Assembly (NCBI GenBank): GCA_024403415.1
Contig: JAKSRY010000009.1
Location: forward strand, 1 to 64,000
DNA length: 64,000 nt
Reading direction: 5' to 3'
From: Lachnospiraceae bacterium
GTDB taxonomy: Bacteria > Bacillota > Clostridia > Lachnospirales > Lachnospiraceae
Shown here: positions 17,777 through 27,343 of the stretch, one piece after another
Numbering within the stretch: the stretch's first letter is position 1
Layout: the number at the start of each line of letters is the position of its first letter
Program-made: the position numbers and the translations under genes
Notes under the pieces: model-generated
What the model was told of the DNA's origin: nothing
Database searches by the model: none
The model's input: the letters and a program-made list of their open reading frames with translations, nothing else

Positions 17777-18465
17777 TCAGTTATCCTCAAATAATAATCA
17801 TATACGTCGTGCATTCCAATTGCTGCCGTCTGACTCCCGTTTCCTGCGATAATCATTCCCAGCACATTTGCATCATCATCATATAAACCTGCGCCGCTCA
17901 TTCCTTCGTATGCGCATATATTTATAAGCATCATTGTCTGCTCAAGGTCATAAAGATATGTCTTATCTTCTTCAATGGTGCCATCATATCTTTGACCATT
18001 TTCATACAAATTATATGCATGTACCTTTTTAGCTTTAATGCTTTTTTCCTCGTCTGTATTCAAAAGGTTTGCAGCGCTATCTTTCACCTTTTCTTCTACA
18101 TTTTTAATTAAAGCGCTGTCTTCTGTATCAATCGTCAAAAAAGCAATATCCCGGTCCTCTATAAAACCAAGAATTGCTCCTTTTACCTTTCCTTTGTCTG
18201 CCAACTCAATATAGGCAGCGTCATCATAGTCCTTTATAACATGATAGGGAGATGCAACAACAGCTTCCTTCCCTTTAACATCGATAATAATGCCTGTCCC
18301 TTCAGTACTTACAGTGTGTATTTTTACCTGCAGGGACAATTCCTGTTCTCTCATATCTTCAGCGCCGCAGCTGACGAAAATAAGAGTTAAAAATAGCATC
18401 AGCATAATTGCGCCAATGTGCTTTCGAGTAACAGTCTTAATTGTCTTTTCCCTTAATAAATTCAT
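17773..18465 (-). CDS. lipoprotein with trypsin-like (chymotrypsin-fold) protease domain
   Basis: 230 residues. A signal peptide ends in a lipobox (LIFVSC, Cys33), so the mature protein is probably tethered outside the membrane. The rest resembles a small S1C-type protease: catalytic triad candidates are His75 (VASPYHVI), Asp106 (EDRDIAFL) and Ser190 (GMSGAGLYD). There is no PDZ domain. The start is uncertain: ATG 18465 lies only 16 bp after the 3' end of rnpB and has no visible Shine-Dalgarno sequence. It is first in the operon with the lipid kinase homologue, the histidine kinase and the GGDEF-like protein. It may process or sense an extracytoplasmic signal for that kinase, which is inference. 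Confidence 0.72.
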   Translation of the reverse strand: MNLLREKTIKTVTRKHIGAIMLMLFLTLIFVSCGAEDMREQELSLQVKIHTVSTEGTGIIIDVKGKEAVVASPYHVIKDYDDAAYIELADKGKVKGAILGFIEDRDIAFLTIDTEDSALIKNVEEKVKDSAANLLNTDEEKSIKAKKVHAYNLYENGQRYDGTIEEDKTYLYDLEQTMMLINICAYEGMSGAGLYDDDANVLGMIIAGNGSQTAAIGMHDVYDYYLRITE

Positions 18466-18481
18466 AAAAATATAATTAAAT

Positions 18482-18843
18482 GAGTGGGACGGTAAGCCGG
18501 GTTATGTCGTGAGTGATCATCTATCTAGGACTATCGTCACCGACAGCCTCAAGCATCCTACCTGAAAGCTCGCCGGGCAGGGTCAACGCTTTCTGCTTGG
18601 ATTTGCTTCGAATGGAGTTTACATCCGCCGCAAGACGTTACCGCCTGCGCGGTGGTCTCTTACACCACCTTTTCACCCTTACCCAATTCCCCGTCCGAAG
18701 ACGGACACAAAATGTGTATCGGGCGGTTATTTTCTGTTGCACTGGTCCTGGAGTCACCTCCGCCAGACGTTATCTGGCATTCTGCCCTATGAAGCCCGGA
18801 CTTTCCTCTCGTGGAAAACCACCAGCGATCACTTGTCCCACTC
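18482..18843 (-). ncRNA. rnpB: RNase P RNA
   Basis: Catalytic RNA of ribonuclease P, which matures the 5' ends of tRNAs. On the minus strand the terminal P1 helix pairs GAGTGGGAC with GTCCCACTC. The hallmark conserved blocks are GAGGAAAGTCCGGGC near the 5' end, GTAAGGGTGAAAAGGT in the middle, and ACATAACCCGGCTTA near the 3' end. About 362 nt; it looks like the ancestral A type rather than the Bacillus B type. Exact ends are set from P1. Confidence 0.96.
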
Positions 18844-18915
18844 AAATAATAAACAATATATTTGTTGACGATTGTTCTGACTATCCATAATGCAAAATAA
18901 TCAGAGTGTATATAT

Positions 18916-20574
18916 TTATACCTTAAAATAACTTCCACCAACAAATTCTCTGCAAAGAGAATTGTTCGGAATATTCTTAATATCTATTCCCACAAAATAT
19001 TCGAGGAACTTAAGCAGTCTCTTTGCTTCATGATATTCAGGTTCACCCTTTTTAATACCAAAGAGTAATGGTTCTGCATACTGTTTAAGTGCAGCTATTT
19101 CATAAATAAGAGCTGAGTTAAACATTATATCTGCCTGTTCCTGGAATGGGAAAATATTCTCCTCTTCACCTTTTCGTACTGATGGCCACATCTGAATTGT
19201 TCTGGCTGCAGAGGCACCTCTTGTACGATAGTCTCTTACCATTCTTCTAAGCAGTCTCGCATCCGTTGTCGGAATTCTGTTATGGTCATCAACATTTAAT
19301 GTTGTAAGTGCGCTGATAAATATTTTGTACTTACTTTCATCCGGAAGCATTGCACTTGATATAGGATTAAGACCATGTATTCCTTCTATTACAAGAATAT
19401 CCTCTTCTCCAAGCTGCATGTATCTTCCATTATATTCTCTGTGTCCTGTCTTAAAGTTAAAGTCAGGCATCTCAACCTTTTCACCTCTTAACAGGGCAGC
19501 CATATTTTCATTGAAGAGATTTGTATCAATTGCTTCGATACACTCAAAGTTCAAATCACCGTTTTCATCAACCGGTGTCTGTTCCCTGTTAACAAAATAA
19601 TCATCCATTGCAATTGGATGCGGTTTCATTCCAAAGGTTCTCAACTGAATTGACAAACGATGGGAGAAGGAAGTTTTTCCGGATGACGAAGGACCTGCTA
19701 TAAGAATAAACTTAACATTTCCTCTGTCAACTATTTCCTTGGCTATTTCACTGATTCTTCTTTCCTGGAGAGCTTCTGAAACAAGTATCATATCATGAAG
19801 CGATCCATCACAAACTGATTCATTCAGGTCACCAACATTACTTATTCCAACCATTTCACCCCAGGCATTTGACATTTCCATAGCCTTAGAGAATTTTTCT
19901 CTCGGTTCAAAGAAATCAATTCTCTTGGGATCCTTCTTTGAAGGTATAAGAAGCAGTAAACCTTTTTCATAAGGCATTACATCATAGTATTTAACGTAAC
20001 CTGTGCTTGGAAGCATATATCCATAATAATAATCAAAATAATCGTCCAGACAGTACACATTAATATATGAAGATCTTCTGTACTCAAAAAGTTTTACCTT
20101 ATCGTACATTCCCATTTCTTTGAACTTCGCAACAGCATCTTCTTTAGCATAATTCTTCTTGGTTATTGGTCTGTCAGCTTCAACAAGAATCTTCATACGC
20201 TCTTTTATTTTTTCGATGACTGTATCCTCAACAGGACCTGATTTACAATCAAGGCTTATATAGTATCCCTGGCCAATGGTATATTCAACCTTGACACGAT
20301 TAATATCATCTTTTCCGATAACATCATATATAGCTTTGATAACCATCATAATAGCAGTACGTATGTATGCCTTATGACCTATAGAATCCGAAAGCTTAAC
20401 AAATTCAACTTTTGCATCTCCTTTAACAGGCTTGTTCAATTCTGTTATTTTATCATTAACGATAACAAGACCTATCATATCATCATACTGACTCTGATAA
20501 TCCTGAGCCACATATTCATACTTTGTTCCTTCCGGATATTCTCTTTCTTTTCCGTCAATAATAAGTTTTGCCAT
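18916..20574 (-). CDS. nucleoside kinase (TGS-like N-terminus plus uridine kinase domain)
   Basis: 552 residues. The N-terminus (KLIIDGKEREYPEGTKYEYVA) looks like a TGS domain. A middle part is similar to the threonyl-tRNA synthetase second additional domain. The C-terminal half is a P-loop kinase of the uridine kinase/phosphoribulokinase family: Walker A GPSSSGKTSF, IAMDDYFVNR, PDFNFKTGHR and LVIEGIHGLNP. The architecture is common in Clostridia and usually annotated as a nucleoside kinase; the true substrate is not settled. Start ATG with GGAGGTATT upstream. It follows trmK by 40 bp and ends near rnpB. Confidence 0.85.
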   Translation of the reverse strand: MAKLIIDGKEREYPEGTKYEYVAQDYQSQYDDMIGLVIVNDKITELNKPVKGDAKVEFVKLSDSIGHKAYIRTAIMMVIKAIYDVIGKDDINRVKVEYTIGQGYYISLDCKSGPVEDTVIEKIKERMKILVEADRPITKKNYAKEDAVAKFKEMGMYDKVKLFEYRRSSYINVYCLDDYFDYYYGYMLPSTGYVKYYDVMPYEKGLLLLIPSKKDPKRIDFFEPREKFSKAMEMSNAWGEMVGISNVGDLNESVCDGSLHDMILVSEALQERRISEIAKEIVDRGNVKFILIAGPSSSGKTSFSHRLSIQLRTFGMKPHPIAMDDYFVNREQTPVDENGDLNFECIEAIDTNLFNENMAALLRGEKVEMPDFNFKTGHREYNGRYMQLGEEDILVIEGIHGLNPISSAMLPDESKYKIFISALTTLNVDDHNRIPTTDARLLRRMVRDYRTRGASAARTIQMWPSVRKGEEENIFPFQEQADIMFNSALIYEIAALKQYAEPLLFGIKKGEPEYHEAKRLLKFLEYFVGIDIKNIPNNSLCREFVGGSYFKV

Positions 20575-20614
20575 AATACCTCCGTTCTGATTTGCGACAT
20601 TACTGTCACATTCC

Positions 20615-21325
20615 TTAGTGAGCCACTAACCCCGTCCCCAAGAGTCCACCAAGCATTTCAACGATGTTCCTGATTTCCTCTGCTCTTTTCTTCGAAGCTT
20701 CCGAAGACTGTTCTTCTAGTTTACATAATATCTCTTTGTTCTTTTGTAATTCTTTTTCAAAATACTCTATTGTGACCTTGCTTTTATCCGACTTTAATAT
20801 CGGGCCAAACAGTTCGTCCTGCTTTGACAGTACCTGTCTGCCTTTAACCACCTTCATAACAATGTAGTACTTTTCTTCATCGACAACCATTCTCTCATCG
20901 ACAATACAGAAGTTATTTTCTGACAAAAATACTCGTAACTCAGGTATATTTGACTGTGGCGACAGAATAAGTTCCTTAAGACTCTTTGCCTTATCAAGAC
21001 CGTTACTTATTATTTCCTTAATAAGCATTCCGCCCATTCCTGCCATTATCGCAGTATCTGCTTCACCTTCTTTATAATTTTGAAGTCCGTTTGAGAGGCG
21101 GGTTTCTATATATTTATCAAGGTTATACTGTCTCACATGCTCGCCGGCCTTTTGAAGCGGGCCCTTAACAACATCCATAGCCAAAGCTCTCGGGCTTATA
21201 TTCCTGAGTACTGCTGCTATCGATACATAAGCATGATCGCATCCAATGTCAACAATCCGGTTTCCTTTTGAAATCATTGACACAATCATCTCCATTCTTG
21301 GAGATAAACATATATTTGTGCTCAT
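20615..21325 (-). CDS. trmK: tRNA (adenine(22)-N1)-methyltransferase
   Basis: SAM-dependent methyltransferase that makes m1A22 in tRNA of Gram-positive bacteria. 236 residues: Rossmann SAM-binding motif RIVDIGCDHAYVSI, AMDVVKGPL, and the AGMGG plus SPQSN motifs of the family, followed by a helical C-terminus rich in Glu/Lys. The ATG overlaps the rpoD stop by one base (TAATG), the usual rpoD-trmK coupling in Firmicutes. Confidence 0.93.
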   Translation of the reverse strand: MSTNICLSPRMEMIVSMISKGNRIVDIGCDHAYVSIAAVLRNISPRALAMDVVKGPLQKAGEHVRQYNLDKYIETRLSNGLQNYKEGEADTAIMAGMGGMLIKEIISNGLDKAKSLKELILSPQSNIPELRVFLSENNFCIVDERMVVDEEKYYIVMKVVKGRQVLSKQDELFGPILKSDKSKVTIEYFEKELQKNKEILCKLEEQSSEASKKRAEEIRNIVEMLGGLLGTGLVAH

Positions 21326-22710
21326 TAATCCAAATAGTCCTTAAGCTTTCTTGAGCGGCTTGGATGACGAAGCTTTCTTAATGCCTTAGCTTCAATCTGT
21401 CTGATTCTTTCACGGGTAACACCAAACTCACCACCAACTTCTTCAAGAGTACGTGATCTTCCGTCGTCAAGTCCGAAACGAAGTCTCAAAACCTTCTGCT
21501 CTCTTTCGGTAAGTGTGCTTAATACTTCAACAAGCTGTTCCTTAAGAAGAGTAAATGCTGCTGCCTCTGCCGGTACCGGAACATTATCATCCTGAATAAA
21601 ATCTCCAAGGTGTGAATCTTCCTCTTCACCGATAGGAGTTTCCAAAGAAACAGGTTCCTGACTGATTTTTAAGATTTCACGAACTCGCTCTTCCGGAAGG
21701 TCCATTTCCTTCGCGATTTCCTCAGGCAATGCTTCACGTCCAAGTTCCTGAAGGAGCTGACGTGATACTCTGATTAATTTATTAATGGTTTCTACCATAT
21801 GAACAGGAATTCTTATGGTTCTTGCCTGATCGGCAATTGCTCTGGTAATAGCCTGTCTGATCCACCATGTAGCATATGTAGAGAACTTATATCCTTTGGT
21901 ATAATCAAACTTTTCTACAGCCTTAATCAAACCAAGGTTACCCTCCTGGATAAGATCGAGGAAGAGCATTCCACGTCCGACATATCTTTTTGCAATTGAT
22001 ACAACAAGACGAAGATTTGCTTCTGCAAGCTTTTTCTTGGCTTCTTCGCCTTCATCTATCTCAGCCTCATACTGTTTAATCTTGGCTTCAAGGTCTGCTA
22101 TATCTTTCTTCTTGGTGGTCTCTGCAAGAGTTTTCTTAAGTCCAGGCAGTTCTTCGATAAGCTTATTTCCGCGTTCCATCTTCTGTGCAAGTTCTATTTC
22201 TTCGTCTGCAGAAAGGAGCGGCACCTTACCGATTTCCTTAAGATACATTCTTACGGGATCTTCTATACTGATTCCTTCAGGAACAGAAAGGTCAATATTT
22301 TCAACATCAACCTCATCCTCTTCCGTAAGGATGATTTCTTCTTCATCGTCAATATCTTCATCTGTCATTCTGAGAACATCAACACCATTCTGATCAAGGA
22401 ATTCAACTACTTTGTCAAGCTGCTCATCCTGAAGTCCAAGTTCAGCAAAGTAGTCATTAACTTCCTTGTAATCTATCATCTTTTTCTTCTTAGCGACTTT
22501 AAGAATTCCCTTAAGCTTTTCGTTAAACTTTTCAAGGGTTGCATCATCCATTTTATTAGCCTGACCGCCATCAGCGTAGTCGTCAGGAATATCAGGAATC
22601 TCTTCTGTCATTTCAATAGAATCTTCATCAAAATCATCATTAATCTCAGGCATATCTGATAATGTTTCCTTCAATTCTTCTTTGATTTCTTCTTTTTTCT
22701 TGCGTGCCAT
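21325..22710 (-). CDS. rpoD: primary sigma factor RpoD (sigma A)
   Basis: Housekeeping sigma factor. 461 residues: acidic sigma 1.1-like N-terminus; region 1.2 ([16 protein letters not shown]); region 2 with [14 protein letters not shown] and [16 protein letters not shown], which recognise the -10 element; region 3; and region 4 with [16 protein letters not shown] and [18 protein letters not shown] segments, which recognise the -35. It lies 2 bp after the dnaG stop. The order dgt-dnaG-rpoD-trmK is the Firmicutes form of the macromolecular synthesis operon. Confidence 0.98.
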   Translation of the reverse strand: MARKKKEEIKEELKETLSDMPEINDDFDEDSIEMTEEIPDIPDDYADGGQANKMDDATLEKFNEKLKGILKVAKKKKMIDYKEVNDYFAELGLQDEQLDKVVEFLDQNGVDVLRMTDEDIDDEEEIILTEEDEVDVENIDLSVPEGISIEDPVRMYLKEIGKVPLLSADEEIELAQKMERGNKLIEELPGLKKTLAETTKKKDIADLEAKIKQYEAEIDEGEEAKKKLAEANLRLVVSIAKRYVGRGMLFLDLIQEGNLGLIKAVEKFDYTKGYKFSTYATWWIRQAITRAIADQARTIRIPVHMVETINKLIRVSRQLLQELGREALPEEIAKEMDLPEERVREILKISQEPVSLETPIGEEEDSHLGDFIQDDNVPVPAEAAAFTLLKEQLVEVLSTLTEREQKVLRLRFGLDDGRSRTLEEVGGEFGVTRERIRQIEAKALRKLRHPSRSRKLKDYLD

Positions 22711-22712
22711 TT

Positions 22713-24488
22713 CTAGTCCTCCAATGATATGTGAATTTTACTTATTTCTTCTAAATCTTTTTTGCCTTTAATAACTTTTGCCAGAGCTTCTACATCTGAG
22801 CCCAGCATAGAGTTATGATAATCCAGGCTGTTCTTCTTTAATGCGTAAAGAATGTCATGAAAAGCCTTTTCTTCCTCCTGCACTGTGTCAAGATAAGCCA
22901 GTTCCGTGTTAAACAGCGCACTGACTTCTTTATGAGCCTCCTCGTCATCAAACATATTGATGATACCTGCCGGATTAACAATGCCATTGCCAAGATCCTC
23001 AAATAGCCTTCGAGCTACCTGCTTATATATATCTTCCGTGAAATCATCTTCAGAAACATACTTTTTCACTTTAGAATACAATTTAGGATGATCAACAAGA
23101 TATGTAAGGAACAGCTTTTGTGGTTTCTTCTTATTCTCTTCCGGATTAGGTTTACTCTGAATCCCTGACTTAACCTTATAAGCTGTCTGTACGTCTCCTG
23201 CCTTGGCTGCATACTCACGAACAAGCTTTTTCAAACTTTCATTTCGCACATTATATTTATCGGAAATTGCATCTATATAACTGTCCCTTTTGACATCCTC
23301 ACTAAAATTGAGTATCTTTTTTGCTACTTCCGTTAAAAACCTGGTTTTTTCTTCCGGATCATCGAGTCTGTATTTTTCACTTAAAATTCTGACTTCAAAG
23401 AAGAAACTGTTTTCAGCTTCTGCTATTCGCTTTTCGAAGGCTTCCATTCCTTCTGCTTTAATGAATTCATCCGGATCCTTATGCGGTTTCAGGTTCAATA
23501 CCTTACCGACAAGGTCAACTTCTCTTAATATTTCTATTGCCCTCAGAGCGGCATTTGTTCCTGCACCATCTGAATCATAGGCAAGGATTATATCTTTGTC
23601 ATATCGCTTAAGCAGTGTCGCCTGACCTGATGTAAATGCAGTTCCAAGTGATGCCACAGCGCAGTCAAATCCTGCCTGATGCATGGAAATAACATCCATA
23701 TAACCTTCGCATAAAATAATGTAAGGCCTGCGCGAAGATCTGGCATGGTTCAACCCATACAAATTTCTGCTTTTGTCAAAAATAGAGGTTTCCGGGGAAT
23801 TAAGATACTTTGGTTTTGCATCTCCCATTACTCTTCCGCCAAACCCAATGACTCTGTGGTTAACATCTGAAATAGGAAACATTACTCTGTTCCAGAATTT
23901 ATCATGCAAACCTCTTTTTTCGTCATGGGTTCCGAGTCCGGCCTCTATAATCAGCTGATCCTCGTAGCCTTTTTTCTTAAGATAAAGACATAAATCATCT
24001 GCTGACATATTGGCATAACCAAGGCCAAACTTCTGCATGGTTTCATCCGACAGTTGCCTGCCCTTAAGATAATTCATCCCGTTTTCACCCTGTTTGGCAC
24101 GAAGCTGATAATAAAAATATTTTGCAGCTTCTTTATTAATCTCAAGAAGAAGATTTCTTTTATTCTGGGCCTTCTTTGCTTCCTCTGAATACTCGACCTC
24201 AGGAAGTGCAACTCCTGCCTTGTCTGCCAACAGCTTCATTGCTTCCTGAAATGTATAATTCTCGTATTTCATCACAAAAGTATATACATTTCCACCTGCT
24301 CCGCAACCGAAACAGTAAAACATCTGTTTATTGGGTGAAACTGAAAATGATGGTGATTTTTCATTATGAAAGGGGCATAGACCAAAATAGCTGTTTCCCT
24401 TTTTTTGTATCTTTACATATCGGGATACCACGTCGACTATATCATTCTTCGACCTGATTTCTTCGACAAGTTCATCGGAATAAAACAT
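22713..24488 (-). CDS. dnaG: DNA primase
   Basis: Makes RNA primers for replication. 591 residues from the ATG at 24488. CHC2 zinc finger (CPFH at 38-41 and CFGC at 59-62), catalytic core with [25 protein letters not shown] motifs ([22 protein letters not shown]), and a C-terminal DnaB-interaction region. The start is uncertain: a TTG six codons further upstream (24506) has GGCGGG at a long distance, while ATG 24488 has only a weak [16 protein letters not shown] matches the usual primase start, so I chose it. Confidence 0.96.
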   Translation of the reverse strand: MFYSDELVEEIRSKNDIVDVVSRYVKIQKKGNSYFGLCPFHNEKSPSFSVSPNKQMFYCFGCGAGGNVYTFVMKYENYTFQEAMKLLADKAGVALPEVEYSEEAKKAQNKRNLLLEINKEAAKYFYYQLRAKQGENGMNYLKGRQLSDETMQKFGLGYANMSADDLCLYLKKKGYEDQLIIEAGLGTHDEKRGLHDKFWNRVMFPISDVNHRVIGFGGRVMGDAKPKYLNSPETSIFDKSRNLYGLNHARSSRRPYIILCEGYMDVISMHQAGFDCAVASLGTAFTSGQATLLKRYDKDIILAYDSDGAGTNAALRAIEILREVDLVGKVLNLKPHKDPDEFIKAEGMEAFEKRIAEAENSFFFEVRILSEKYRLDDPEEKTRFLTEVAKKILNFSEDVKRDSYIDAISDKYNVRNESLKKLVREYAAKAGDVQTAYKVKSGIQSKPNPEENKKKPQKLFLTYLVDHPKLYSKVKKYVSEDDFTEDIYKQVARRLFEDLGNGIVNPAGIINMFDDEEAHKEVSALFNTELAYLDTVQEEEKAFHDILYALKKNSLDYHNSMLGSDVEALAKVIKGKKDLEEISKIHISLED

Positions 24489-24601
24489 TCTCAAATACCA
24501 CTTCAAATGCGAGTTTTCACCCGCCAGCTGTTATGTTATGTCAACCGTGCAACGCTTATTCACATTTATGGCAGATAAAACATTTGCCATTGTATATTAT
24601 G

Positions 24602-25606
24602 TTAACCATGCCATGTTTTAGGTATATAAATATCTTCATATTTGGCAATTGCAAACCTGTCTGTCATTGCCGCTATATAATCACTTATAACCATTTCCTC
24701 AGGCTCTCCCTGTGTTATAAGTCTCTTAAAATCATCCGGAAGTTTTTCAAGATGATGTCTGTAATAATTATAAAGTGTCTGTATCAGCATCTCTGCCTTA
24801 GATTCTTCGGCCTTGGCCAGCGGATTCGTATATACATTTTCAAACATAAACTGTCTCAAATCCTTCATTGCCTTTGCGACCAATTCGGACATTTTAATCT
24901 CATTACTGTCATAACTTGTTGAAACAATATCATGAATAAAATGATCAAGTCTCTCACCGGTGCTGTGTCCGATAACAGAACAGATTTCCTCTGGAACATC
25001 TTCCTCCCTCAGAATACCTGCTCTGATGGCATCATCCATATCATGATGAATATATGCTATCTTATCTGAAAATCTGACTATTTTCCCTTCAAGAGTAGAA
25101 GGTTCACCTTTAGTCTGATGATTTAATATTCCGTCCCTGACTTCCATTGTAAGGTTAAGCCCCTGACCGTTCTTTTCGAGAATATCCACCGTACGGACAG
25201 ACTGTTTCGCATGTTCAAACCCATACGGACATACAGCATTAAGCGCCCTTTCGCCTGCATGTCCGAAGGGAGTGTGTCCAAGGTCATGTCCAAGCGCAAT
25301 GGCTTCTACCAAATCTTCATTCATCCTAAGCGCTTTTGCTATGGTTCTGGCATTCTGAGACACCTCAAGCGTATGCGTAAGACGTGTTCTGTAATGATCT
25401 CCGTCAGGTGTCAGAAATACCTGCGTCTTATCCTTTAGTCTTCTAAAAGATTTTGAATGCAGAATTCTGTCTCTGTCTCTTTGAAAAACAGGTCTTATAT
25501 CGCACTGTTCCTCATCTTTAAGTCGCCCCTTTGATTCTGCACTATGCATTGCATAGGGACTAAGATTCTTAAATTCAAGTTGTTCCAGATTTTCTCGTAT
25601 ATTCAT
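24602..25606 (-). CDS. dgt: deoxyguanosinetriphosphate triphosphohydrolase-like HD protein
   Basis: HD-domain dNTPase that cleaves dNTPs to nucleoside and triphosphate, adjusting dNTP pools. 334 residues, the size of the dGTPase type-2 group. HD metal site: HTLEVSQNARTIAK, then GHDLGHTPFGHAGE, then the later Asp in FSDKIAYIHHD. The N-terminal HSKSFRRLKDKTQVF motif is typical. It lies upstream of dnaG-rpoD, as in many Clostridia. Start ATG with GGAG 10 bases upstream. Confidence 0.92.
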   Translation of the reverse strand: MNIRENLEQLEFKNLSPYAMHSAESKGRLKDEEQCDIRPVFQRDRDRILHSKSFRRLKDKTQVFLTPDGDHYRTRLTHTLEVSQNARTIAKALRMNEDLVEAIALGHDLGHTPFGHAGERALNAVCPYGFEHAKQSVRTVDILEKNGQGLNLTMEVRDGILNHQTKGEPSTLEGKIVRFSDKIAYIHHDMDDAIRAGILREEDVPEEICSVIGHSTGERLDHFIHDIVSTSYDSNEIKMSELVAKAMKDLRQFMFENVYTNPLAKAEESKAEMLIQTLYNYYRHHLEKLPDDFKRLITQGEPEEMVISDYIAAMTDRFAIAKYEDIYIPKTWHG

Positions 25607-25618
25607 ACCAACAACTCC

Positions 25619-25632
25619 ACCGGAATTCCGGT
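25619..25632. promoter_or_regulatory. 14-bp perfect palindrome upstream of dgt
   Basis: ACCGGAATTCCGGT is a perfect palindrome ending 12 bp before the dgt start codon and overlapping its ribosome binding region. It could be an operator or a small hairpin limiting translation. No regulator is known for it. Confidence 0.35.
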
Positions 25633-25716
25633 CTAAAATATAATGAATATAAATAATTCCTTCACTCAGAGAATCCCCCCTGAGTCAGTGCTAATGTTGT
25701 CCACAAAATCATAGGC

Positions 25717-25760
25717 GCACAAAAGCCCTATAAACATTATTCTGTTTATAAGGCCTTTTT
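25717..25760. terminator. bidirectional-looking terminator after the M18 aminopeptidase gene
   Basis: Stem AAAAGCCCTATAAACA/TGTTTATAAGGCCTTTT with a 6-base loop; T-tracts are present on both strands, longer on the plus strand. It ends minus-strand transcripts from the aminopeptidase. A second imperfect hairpin (TTTGCC/GGCAAA, 25805-25860) lies between it and the gene. Confidence 0.65.
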
Positions 25761-25873
25761 CCTTTTTTATTATTAAGATTTTTATATATTTTTCAATTAC
25801 GTTATTTGCCAAAGCAAAAGTAAGGACAAATTCCCTTCCTTTTACCTTTACTTAGGCAAATTTTCCTGCATTT

Positions 25874-27157
25874 TTATTTTCCGGCACCAAAAAATATTTT
25901 CATCGCATTAACAAGATATTCGGTATCCTTTGCACCAGTTGTTTCATATGCGGAATGCATTGCCAGCTGAGGAAGACCAATATCTACCGTTTTTATGGAA
26001 ATATGTCTCATTGACAGATTTCCAAGTGTTGAGCCTCCCGGCATATCAGATCTGTTGGCATATGTCTGGAATGGCACACCGGCCTGATTACATATGTCCT
26101 TAAACATAGCCTCGGAATATGCATCTGTTGTATATTTTTGAGATGCATTATATTTGATTACTATTCCGCCATTCAGATACGGACGATTGGTAGCATCTGC
26201 ATACTCTGTATGATTTGGATGAACTGCATGCGCATTGTCTGCAGAAATGCAATAACCTCTGCTTATTGACTTCTTAAGATGTTCCTCATCATATCCTAAT
26301 ATAGTATTAATTCTGCCGATTGTATCTTCAAGAAAGGTTGAATCAGCACCCTGACCGGTAAGTGAACCTACTTCTTCATTATCAAATACATTAACAATAT
26401 TCAGTGTATCCCTGCTTTTGCTTTCTGCCATTCCTTTAATAAGTGCAAATGCACACTGCAAATCATCAAGAGCATGCGCTGAAACAAACTCATTATTTGC
26501 TCCCCACACAATACCCTCAGTTCTCGGATAAAGATATAAATCATAACCAAGAATATCTTTCTCCGATACACCGGCATTTTCGGCTATCATTTTGAGAAAA
26601 TTCCCGTTTTGAGCAGCCATTCCCATAAGGGGAAGTGTATCTGTTTTTGGATTAAACTTATAGCCATCATTAATATCACGAGCCATATGAATAGCAACTG
26701 ACGGAATCAGCAGAATATCTTTATCAATATCCACAAGTCTGGATTCAAAGTCATCTCCGGATTTTATCACAACTCTTCCTGCTAACGACAAGGGTCTGTC
26801 AAACCAGCTGTACATTATAGCCGATCCGTACACCTCTGTATTAAGTTTAAGGTATCTGTCCTCAACCTTCATTTCCGGAGTCGCTTTTATTTTAAAAGAG
26901 GGAGAATCAGAATGTGCTGATGCCATTTTCAATGATGAATAGCCATTCTTCGGAATTGAAAAAGCAATCATGGAAGAGTCTTTTCGTATCACATAATAGT
27001 TTTTACCCTTCTCAAGCTTCCACTCATCTTCTTCCTTTAATTCTTCAAAACCTTTAAGCATATCTGCAAGATTTCTCACCGCATGAAAAGGAGAATGTGA
27101 TTTGTTAATAAAATTCAGTAATTCATTATTTATATTTGCAGCTGTATTCTTTTTCAT
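25874..27157 (-). CDS. M18-family aminopeptidase
   Basis: Zinc-dependent cytosolic aminopeptidase that typically prefers acidic or hydrophobic N-terminal residues. 427 residues. Metal ligands appear in ASAHSDSPSFKIK (His and Asp), SAHALDDLQCA, FDNEEVGSLTGQGADS (Glu-Glu) and the C-terminal MHSAYET. The N-terminus (FINKSHSPFHAVRNLADML) matches the family. Single gene behind a structured intergenic element. Which of the M18 substrate classes it belongs to cannot be read from the sequence. Confidence 0.92.
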   Translation of the reverse strand: MKKNTAANINNELLNFINKSHSPFHAVRNLADMLKGFEELKEEDEWKLEKGKNYYVIRKDSSMIAFSIPKNGYSSLKMASAHSDSPSFKIKATPEMKVEDRYLKLNTEVYGSAIMYSWFDRPLSLAGRVVIKSGDDFESRLVDIDKDILLIPSVAIHMARDINDGYKFNPKTDTLPLMGMAAQNGNFLKMIAENAGVSEKDILGYDLYLYPRTEGIVWGANNEFVSAHALDDLQCAFALIKGMAESKSRDTLNIVNVFDNEEVGSLTGQGADSTFLEDTIGRINTILGYDEEHLKKSISRGYCISADNAHAVHPNHTEYADATNRPYLNGGIVIKYNASQKYTTDAYSEAMFKDICNQAGVPFQTYANRSDMPGGSTLGNLSMRHISIKTVDIGLPQLAMHSAYETTGAKDTEYLVNAMKIFFGAGK

Positions 27158-27211
27158 AATATCTTTTTCGCCTTATCATTCACAATAAAATCATAATAAA
27201 TATTCAAACAG

Positions 27212-27320
27212 CCTCGGCGTATACCTTGGCAAAGCAAAACCCGGAAGCAACCATATCAATCCAAGTCTACTGCTCTTACACAGTTCCTGTGAAGATTATC
27301 TGTTCTTCCGGGCTCAATTC
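27212..27320 (-). other. structured intergenic element upstream of the M18 gene
   Basis: On the minus strand GCCCGGAAG and CTTCCGGG pair across about 57 bases and are followed by TTTTGCTTTG. Inside lies a perfect small hairpin, CACAG-GAA-CTGTG. It may be a long terminator for the zinc-ribbon gene, an attenuator for the aminopeptidase gene or a small RNA. I do not recognise it as a known riboswitch. Confidence 0.45.
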
Positions 27321-27343
27321 TTTAATCTTGTCTGGATTATCGG

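Noticed and set aside
27180..27330. Signal recognition particle RNA
   Set aside because: CCGGAAG recalls the SRP RNA loop, but the conserved GGAAGGAAGCAGCC-like order and the flanking helix are absent.
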